A stretch of 64,000 nucleotides of DNA from Laccaria trichodermophora (lineage: Eukaryota; Basidiomycota; Agaricomycetes; Agaricales; Hydnangiaceae), in assembly GCA_018417955.1 (NCBI GenBank), contig JACTVC010000007.1, forward strand, positions 62,001 through 126,000. Direction: 5' to 3'. Positions 55,621 to 64,000 of this stretch are shown piece by piece; position 1 is the stretch's first letter, and every line of letters starts with the position of its first letter. The translations under genes were made by a program, and so were the position numbers. Under the pieces are notes generated by a model, which searched no databases, had not been told where the DNA came from, and was given only the letters and a program-made list of their open reading frames with translations.

Positions 55621-58600
55621 CACTTCAGTCACCCACCTTGACCAAGCTATTAGCCTTGTAAAATGTAAGAATGTATCCAGGCTAATAGGTTGTGCCAGCC
55701 GTTTATTTTTTTTGCCTTTGGGTAAAAATATAATATTGGATTGGGTAGAAAATGTTTGATCTTTAATATTGTGACCAGAAATGTTTGGGTTGATATTTTG
55801 TATTGAAAAATATCCTAGCCATTTGAAAGTGGTCGGAAATGTTTGAAGCATGTTAGAGTGGTAGGAAATATTTGAAGTGTTTCAGACTGGTCGGAAATGT
55901 TTTAGCCATGTCACACTGCTGAAAAATCTTTTGGTCATGTCACACTGCTAAGAAATGTCTGAGCCATGTCACACTGCTGAAAAATGTTTTGACCATGTCA
56001 CACTGCTCAGAAATGTTTTAGCCATGTCACACAGGCAAAAAAATTCCTGCCAGTGTCATGGAGTATCTGGGGTCCTAGTTTCAAAAAAAAAACTTCAAAA
56101 ATTTCTGACCATTCAAACTTTTATCTTCTGGATTCAACTTTTCTACAAAATTTATCATAAATATAATTTTGGTCCTAAACTTGCCCTTTAACTTTTATAT
56201 TATATTTTTATTATAGAAACAGCAGATTATATATTGCATGCAACTGTATCTATTGGTATTCAGCTATTTGTTATATAGTTATAGCCTCTAAATTCTGCTT
56301 CATCAGATAATAAAGGTTTTTACTGACTGCTCTTATATTGAGTTTATATTGGTAATTGCCTACAATAGATTAGCCTTACCAACTGAATCATTACTGTTGT
56401 CTATTATTCATGCAAATTACCAGAGGTAAATATTGGCTGATGTGCAAGCCATATTCTTCACTGCAGTAAACCTATGTTTCTGAAAACTAGAGAGAGTTCT
56501 GGGGATTGTTACATTTACTATGCTAGCTATATTTTCTCACTCCCATAGAGGTATGTTCCTGAGCACTGGAGAGTTCTGAGGATTGTCAGAGTCTGATGTT
56601 TCATGTAAATGTATAGGTGATGTATCTGTATTTGTTGACTATAATAATATATTAAATTTAACACCATCGTGACTGCCAGTACTTTGTTGTGCCCCACTTA
56701 TTTCTGCAGAAATGGCTAGAATCCTCCAGAATTCTAATCTCTCTATTAGAAATACTTGAATTTTGTTTTTTAGCTTTGTATTTTAGACCTTGACAACACC
56801 CAACAAGAAGTCCTATTTTTTTCTCATTTTTACCATATTTTATAAATGATTTTCATTTAAAATAGTAACATTTCTCATTCAAAAAATGCAAACTGGACTC
56901 TGAAATCAGCTCTGCAATATTATGAGCACCAGTAATTACCATCTACATTTTCCCCAATGCTACTCTCATTTTATTGCAATTTTCTGGCTATATTTGCACA
57001 AATTACCCTATTTGGAAATATGCACAGGTCATGTCCACCATGCACCCACATTGTCAATAACAGTCAATGGTATATCTGTCCTTTTTTTTCTCTTTTCTTT
57101 TCTGATTCTTATAGTATGTTTGTATCAATTACTATATTAGAAAATGCACATAAACTATGTATATGGTACCTCAATATTCCTGACAATAGTCTATTATTTT
57201 CTTCTTTTGGCTCTAATTGGATATATTTTCATTATTTACTTTATTTGGAAATATGCACAGACCAAGTAAATAGTGCACCAAGATCTATTTACATCACATA
57301 ATGTCTTTTTCCTTTTTTCTAATTATATTTGTATTAATTACTATATTAGAAAATGTGCACAAAATATGTTTATAGTATGTCAATATTGTCAATAATATTA
57401 CATTATTTTTCTGTTTTTCTTCTAATTTTCTGGCCATATTTTCGTTAATTACCATACTTGGAAATATGCACAGGCCAAGTAAACAGTACATCAAAATTAT
57501 CACATATCATTTGAATTTTTATTTTATTTTTCTGCCTATATTTCTGTTGGTTATCATATTTGAAAATATTCAGACCCTACTCCAGTATTTTTAACATTAC
57601 TTTATTATTATTATTTTATTTTTCTGAATTTCCAGCTTTATTGAATTTCCTCTATTATTTTTTCTCTTTCTCTTCAATTTTTCATGTGGAGATGCAATAC
57701 TTACTTTATTTTGGAATTGTAGTAGCCACACTATTCTGGTGTAAATACTAGATAAGTGGCTATTATGTGACTGTATCACATGATACATCACATGACATTG
57801 TCACATGATTGATCACACACATAAACCATGTATATGGTACCTCAATATTTCTGATATAGTCTATTATTTTCCTCTTTTTCCTGTAATTTTATGGCTATAT
57901 TTTCATCATAGACTATAATTGGAAATATGGACAGACAAAGTAAACAGTACACCAAGAACTATTTACATCACATGATTTTTCTAATTACATTTGTATTAAT
58001 TACTATATTAGCAAATGTGGACAGGCCATGTACATACCCAATATTGTCAACAACAGTCTATTTTCTTATTTTTCTGGCTATATTTGTATCAATTACTATA
58101 TCAGAAAATATGCACAAACTATGTTCATAGTATGTAAATATTGTCAATAATAGTACATTATGTTTCTGTTTTTCTTCTAATTTTCTGGCTATATTTTCAT
58201 TAATTACCATATTCGGAAATATGCCCAAACCAAGTAAACAGTACATCAAAATTATCACATATCATTTGAATTTCTTCTTATTTTTCTTCATATATTTGTA
58301 TTGATTACCATATTGGAAAATATGCACAGACCCTGTATATTGTACCCCAATATTTTCAACAATACATTATTATTTTAAGTTTAATTTTCTAATTTTCTAG
58401 CATTATTGAATTTCTTTTCTTATTTTTCTGGCTGTATTTGTATTAATTACCATATTGACCACATATCTATTTCCCCCCCCCTTTTTTTCTCTCATTTTCT
58501 ATATATATTTCCATAATAGGAAATATGCACAGGCCATAAGTAATGATCTATTATTATTTCTTCTTTTTTTCTGACAGCAGTGGTGGTGTCAGAAGGCAGA

Positions 58601-59154
58601 TCACATGATATAGAATATGAATGACTACATAATGAGTCAGATGTTTGTCTATTATTTGTGCTATTGCTTCCATGCCTATCCATGGCCTTGCTCTTATGTT
58701 TTGCTGCTCTGTCCCCATGCAAAAGACAATACCCAAACAAGAGCCCTTACTCCTCTCCTTTGTGGAATCCTCTGCACCATTTACAATGGTTTTATATAAT
58801 ATCAAGAACCAATATATTGAATTTCCTACAGGGTGGTGGTGTATTGCATGTTGGTAGTGAATGTGTATTGGGTCATTGCTATGTCCTTGTAATAGTAGTA
58901 GGGTACCTACAAATCTTATGCATTCCCTACACCATACCTACACATTACAATGTCTATATCTACATGCAATATGTCTATACTATCTACAAATGACAGTAAC
59001 TAGATGATCACTATGAGCATATAAAGTGCACTATTCAATGATCCTCACCTCCCAGCAGATGTGTAACACACTATCTATGTGTTTGTTATATGTGGGGAGC
59101 TGTTGATGAATGTTGTTTAGTGAGCCAAAATGATAATGGTGTTAAAACCAAGCT

Positions 59155-59472
59155 GTGATCAGCTACAATACATCAAGAGAAATTCTGCCAGTATCAAGTG
59201 GAGATCATTCATGCTTCAGAATTCCACTGCATAATCTCCACTCCTTCTCTGGAAATTCTACACCAAAAGGTTGGATAAATGAAAGATTACTCCTTCATCT
59301 ACTGGTGCATATATATGGTAGTGTAGACAGCTGTATACCTAATACAGCCTTACAGCCTCCCCTACTCTATAACATCAACCAGAACCTTCCAACATGTAGT
59401 CATCATGATATAGGTGACCCCAGGGGATCTCACCTTCCAACTTGTCATTTACTGCTACAGTTCATAAGGTAA
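59155..59472 (+). other. Core open frame of copy F (105 codons)
   Basis: Counterpart of 1745-2095, with about ten substitutions and a different start and end. The frame has stayed open in three copies. Coding status unproven. Confidence 0.3.
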
Positions 59473-60124
59473 ATCAACTGGCAATGTGATCTTGCCTCTG
59501 GCTTAGTTTGAACCACCAACCTGCTGACAAGCTGTAATCTTTTATTTAGTGTAAACTGAATGACTCTGATAAACTCAAATTACTTGCTAAACTTCTGTGT
59601 CACAAGACCCAGTCTATCAGGGCAGGTCTTATCAGATCTGCACTATTATCTCTTCCTGCATCTGTATCCAACCTCTCATGGATTTCCAGGGTAGCTTTGA
59701 ATATCTGGAGCAATCTCAAATCTTACTAAAATACACCCACATCTAGTCTCTAACCCTCATTCTTCCTCTCTTTGGACTGAGCTGTGACCAAGATCACAGC
59801 TGGGTCTTCTTTCCATTGTCATTCCAGCTTGCTATACAATTTTCATTGACAGCTTCTACATTTAATGCACATATAATCCATTAGACAACCCAAATTTGAA
59901 ATACTACTAGAATAAAATTAGAAAGAAATTGGGTGTTGATGATGGGGTAATGTTTACATGGTCTGTGCACAGTTTCCAATATAGTAATGACTGAAATTAC
60001 AGCCAAAAAGTCACAGAAAATGGTCATTAATAATGTTAATGTATTGTTTACTTCGTCTGTGCACATTTCCAAATATGGTAATTAGGCCAGAAAATTGATC
60101 TCTGACTGTGGCTGATATGGTTTC

Positions 60125-60310
60125 ATCTGATGGGCATATGATAAATGTTCATATTGTATATCACATGATACAGTCATATGATATGACATGTGATCAATCA
60201 TGTGATATAGTCATCATGTGATGGGATCATGTGACAATGACATGTGATGTATCATGTGGTCTGATCATGTGACATATTATATGATGTATCATGTGATACA
60301 GTCACATAAT
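60125..60310. repeat. Palindromic CATGTGAT-type array, copy F
   Basis: Array at the right arm-core junction; a shorter relic of it is at 57770-57815 on the left. Collinearity of the arms ends inside this array. Confidence 0.75.
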
Positions 60311-62451
60311 AGCCACTTATCTAGTATTTACACCAGAATAGTGTGGCTACTACAATTCCAAAATAAAGTAAGTATTGCATCTCCACATGAAAAATTGAAG
60401 AGAAAGAGAAAAAATAATAGAGGAAATTCAATAAAGCTGGAAATTCAGAAAAATAAAATAATAATAATAAAGTAATGTTAAAAATACTGGAGTAGGGTCT
60501 GAATATTTTCAAATATGATAACCAACAGAAATATAGGCAGAAAAATAAAATAAAAATTCAAATGATATGTGATAATTTTGATGTACTGTTTACTTGGCCT
60601 GTGCATATTTCCAAGTATGGTAATTAACGAAAATATGGCCAGAAAATTAGAAGAAAAACAGAAAAATAATGTAATATTATTGACAATATTGACATACTAT
60701 AAACATATTTTGTGCACATTTTCTAATATAGTAATTAATACAAATATAATTAGAAAAAAGGAAAAAGACATTATGTGATGTAAATAGATCTTGGTGCACT
60801 ATTTACTTGGTCTGTGCATATTTCCAAATAAAGTAAATAATGAAAATATATCCAATTAGAGCCAAAAGAAGAAAATAATAGACTATTGTCAGGAATATTG
60901 AGGTACCATATACATAGTTTATGTGCATTTTCTAATATAGTAATTGATACAAACATACTATAAGAATCAGAAAAGAAAAGAGAAAAAAAAGGACAGATAT
61001 ACCATTGACTGTTATTGACAATGTGGGTGCATGGTGGACATGACCTGTGCATATTTCCAAATAGGGTAATTTGTGCAAATATAGCCAGAAAATTGCAATA
61101 AAATGAGAGTAGCATTGGGGAAAATGTAGATGGTAATTACTGGTGCTCATAATATTGCAGAGCTGATTTCAGAGTCCAGTTTGCATTTTTTGAATGAGAA
61201 ATGTTACTATTTTAAATGAAAATCATTTATAAAATATGGTAAAAATGAGAAAAAAATAGGACTTCTTGTTGGGTGTTGTCAAGGTCTAAAATACAAAGCT
61301 AAAAAACAAAATTCAAGTATTTCTAATAGAGAGATTAGAATTCTGGAGGATTCTAGCCATTTCTGCAGAAATAAGTGGGGCACAACAAAGTACTGGCAGT
61401 CACGATGGTGTTAAATTTAATATATTATTATAGTCAACAAATACAGATACATCACCTATACATTTACATGAAACATCAGACTCTGACAATCCTCAGAACT
61501 CTCCAGTGCTCAGGAACATACCTCTATGGGAGTGAGAAAATATAGCTAGCATAGTAAATGTAACAATCCCCAGAACTCTCTCTAGTTTTCAGAAACATAG
61601 GTTTACTGCAGTGAAGAATATGGCTTGCACATCAGCCAATATTTACCTCTGGTAATTTGCATGAATAATAGACAACAGTAATGATTCAGTTGGTAAGGCT
61701 AATCTATTGTAGGCAATTACCAATATAAACTCAATATAAGAGCAGTCAGTAAAAACCTTTATTATCTGATGAAGCAGAATTTAGAGGCTATAACTATATA
61801 ACAAATAGCTGAATACCAATAGATACAGTTGCATGCAATATATAATCTGCTGTTTCTATAATAAAAATATAATATAAAAGTTAAAGGGCAAGTTTAGGAC
61901 CAAAATTATATTTATGATAAATTTTGTAGAAAAGTTGAATCCAGAAGATAAAAGTTTGAATGGTCAGAAATTTTTGAAGTTTTTTTTTTGAAACTAGGAC
62001 CCCAGATACTCCATGACACTGGCAGGAATTTTTTTGCCTGTGTGACATGGCTAAAACATTTCTGAGCAGTGTGACATGGTCAAAACATTTTTCAGCAGTG
62101 TGACATGGCTCAGACATTTCTTAGCAGTGTGACATGACCAAAAGATTTTTCAGCAGTGTGACATGGCTAAAACATTTCCGACCAGTCTGAAACACTTCAA
62201 ATATTTCCTACCACTCTAACATGCTTCAAACATTTCCGACCACTTTCAAATGGCTAGGATATTTTTCAATACAAAATATCAACCCAAACATTTCTGGTCA
62301 CAATATTAAAGATCAAACATTTTCTACCCAATCCAATATTATATTTTTACCCAAAGGCAAAAAAAATAAACGGCTGGCACAACCTATTAGCCTGGATACA
62401 TTCTTACATTTTACAAGGCTAATAGCTTGGTCAAGGTGGGTGACTGAAGTG

Positions 62452-62636
62452 TGTAAGAGGCCATTGCAAGCATGGCAGAAACAAGTCCTCTTTTGCAAGG
62501 GCAATAGTAATCTATTTCTATTATCTTCTGCTTGTTTCTGTTTTTCTAGGTACCTTTTTATCACAAACAAGTACAATTTTCTATTTGAATCTTGCAGTAC
62601 CCCAGCATCATTACCAGCAATGAAAAACAATGTCAC
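62452..62636 (-). pseudogene. 5' part of the gene split by copy F
   Basis: A minus-strand frame (DAGVLQDSNRKLYLFVIKRY, then a charged helix with KQKQAEDNRNR) runs towards copy F. It leaves the frame of the downstream exons near a run of four T at 62491-62494 (A on the coding strand). A one-base change there joins it to the frame that continues across F (GLVSAMLAMASY, then 55620). So the gene carries a probable frameshift besides the insertion. No ATG start is visible; the frame opens after a stop near 62660 and the true 5' end is unknown. Confidence 0.5.
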
Positions 62637-62869
62637 ACTTGGAAAAGTCTTTTACATATATCTTGACAATGGAAGCAGTTCAGAATATAGCTCACATAGA
62701 CTCGAGAAGCTACAGTGTATGGCTACAACTTTCATTTTCACCATTTTTCGTAATTGATCATGTGACCATCATCCCAAGATCCAGGCAGTGTCTGATGTTC
62801 TATACATCATTCAAATGTCTTTCTCATTTTTCTGCTATTTTCCACCTACTTTTGGATATATTACCATAT

Positions 62870-63620
62870 TTGGAACTAGACTCTGGACGCTGACAACATA
62901 ATCTAATGTTATCACCAACAATAAGCACTATCTCCCATTTTTTCCTGATTTTTTGGCTATTTTTTTGGCCATCTTTGGCTATATTACCATATTTAGAACT
63001 GGACTCTGGACCCTGACAACATTACTCAACATTATTACTAGCAATGGGCACCATCCCCCAGTTTTTCTGATTTTTTTTGGCTATTTTTTGGCTATTTCAG
63101 CTAAATTACCATATTTGGGCATGGACCCTGGACCCTGAAAACAACCCCCAATGTCATCACCAATAGTGAGCACCACCCTCCATTTTTTTCTGATTTTTCA
63201 GTTATTTTGTGTTTTTTTTGGCTAAATTACCATATTTGGAATTGTGCCATGGACCCTGAAAACAACCTCCAACATCATCACCAACAGTGAGCACCTCCCC
63301 CAATTTTTTCTGATTTTTCTGCTATTTTATTGCTATTTTACATCTGAAAAAGCATACATTTCCTAATTTAGACATGCCCCCTGGACCCTGAAAACAACCT
63401 CCAACATCATCACCAACAGTGAGCACCACTTCCAATTTTTTCTAATTTTCCCACTACTTTATGGCTATTTTATATCTCAAAAAGCGCACATTTCCTTATT
63501 TAGAAATGTGCCCTGGACCCTGAAAACAACCTTCAACATCATCACCAACAGTGAGCACCACCTCTGATTTTGCCTGATTTTTCTGCTATTTTAGTGCTAT
63601 TTTTCATTTAAAAATGATAT
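62870..63620. repeat. ~120-132 bp tandem repeat (about six units)
   Basis: Units with GGACCCTGAAAACAAC and ATCATCACCAACAGTGAGCA recur near 62885, 63007, 63130, 63250, 63382 and 63514, alternating with TTTTTCTGATTTTT tracts. A similar T-tract/GGGTCC style occurs in the insert at 22483-23505. No coding content. Confidence 0.85.
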
Positions 63621-63871
63621 CTTGTGGATTCAAGTTCAGTATACAGAAACCAACATTTCCTGAGGATACATATGTCATTTCAGACTATTTATTTGTATTT
63701 ACCTACATTTAGCCTCATTTCATGCAAACTGCAAAAAAAAACGATGTCATTTGGACCAGATTTGGCAGAGTTACATATAAAACTTCATTTCCACCATGAT
63801 AGATTACTCATCATTCAACATGTGCAAACAATTCTACTGCATGTGCAGTAAGTCAGTTTGCATTTGTTTTT

Positions 63872-64000
63872 CACTTCAGTCACCCACCTTGAACAAGCTA
63901 TTAGCCTTGTAAAATGTAAGAATGTATCCAGGCTAATAGGTTGTGCAGCCATTTATTTTTTTGCCTTTGGGAGAAAATATAACATTGGATTGGGTGGAAA
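63872..64000. mobile_element. Left end of another foldback element (continues beyond window)
   Basis: CACTTCAGTCACCCACCTTG begins at 63872 with the loop type TGTAAGAATG and the GGCTAATAG stem, followed by the usual TTTGGGAGAAAATATAA-like step. Only the first 129 bp are in view. Confidence 0.9.

Larger units (their letters stand above)
55621..62451. mobile_element. Foldback element copy F (6.8 kb), 8-bp target duplication
   Basis: Complete copy. Arms 55621 to ~57795 and ~60277 to 62451 keep exactly the same mirror sum (118072) at every landmark tested (55955/62117, 56922/61150, 57560/60512). There is therefore no net insertion or deletion over about 2.17 kb, and the mirrored frames translate identically. 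Subterminal ~29-bp repeats lie at about 55830-56040 and the mirror. The loop type is the one with TGTAAGAATG. The core 57800-60270 holds a further stretch of arm-like units (57820-58490) and the conserved core segment. The arm/core junctions carry CATGTGAT arrays. No transposase. Confidence 0.95.

Noticed and set aside
1..64000. tRNA, rRNA or other structured RNA genes
   Set aside because: I looked for cloverleaf and T-arm patterns and rRNA-like blocks and found none I could support.

Overview
The window looks like repeat-dominated nuclear DNA of a fungus, most likely a basidiomycete. The reasons are a relict KDZ transposase, a MULE transposase of the type common in those genomes, a mitochondrial-type Hsp70 fragment, and 46-55 nt GT-AG introns, one with a CTGAC branch site. 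I see no rRNA, tRNA or CRISPR locus. Almost everything is mobile or tandemly repeated, and the few genes are broken or of unknown function. Two base-composition classes alternate: AT-rich foldback elements, and more GC-balanced islands (5.3-16.8 kb, the LTR element and its borders).

Layout. 1-5291: right part of a foldback element (copy A). 5354-7659: MULE transposase and an acidic frame that continues it. 8183-9605 (minus): unknown spliced gene with an internal duplication. 10083-10475 (minus): mitochondrial Hsp70 fragment. 10812-11755: CCAGT-based minisatellite touching a KDZ transposase pseudogene (11779-12891). 13119-15240: two head-to-head arrays of a ~160 bp repeat separated by a near-perfect hairpin. 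15241-16851: mostly unassigned. 16852-22423: foldback copy C. 22444-26338: left half of another copy, with a 1 kb insertion in its terminal repeat. 26339-53063: a 26.7 kb foldback copy (B) that contains an 11.7 kb LTR retrotransposon (31340-43064) and a further foldback copy D (44226-51411). 53064-55072: right half of a foldback copy. 55112-55620 and 62452-62636 (minus): one spliced gene split by foldback copy F (55621-62451). 62870-63620: ~125 bp tandem repeat. 63872-end: start of another copy.

The foldback family is the main structure. Every copy starts CACTTCAGTCACCCACC and ends with its reverse complement. Each carries a 9-bp stem just inside the end, then ~29-bp subterminal repeats, then long inverted arms (1.7-2.7 kb) around a shared non-coding core. 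Copy F has an 8-bp target duplication (TGTAAGAG), and the exon it interrupts reads through once F and one duplicate are removed, so its ends are firmly placed. Copy D has a 7-bp duplication (TCAAAGA). No copy encodes a recognisable transposase.

The LTR element is the other notable object. It has 391-bp LTRs in which I see no difference, TG...CA ends and a CCGAC target duplication, so it inserted recently. Its interior is nevertheless not a normal gag-pol. About 3,729 codons run almost LTR to LTR with a single in-frame TGA, built around more than 20 copies of a degenerate 34-bp motif (protein pattern AR-x-x-AAFEGN), and with only a damaged Ty3-type integrase remnant. It looks like a non-autonomous element that has kept an enormous open frame.
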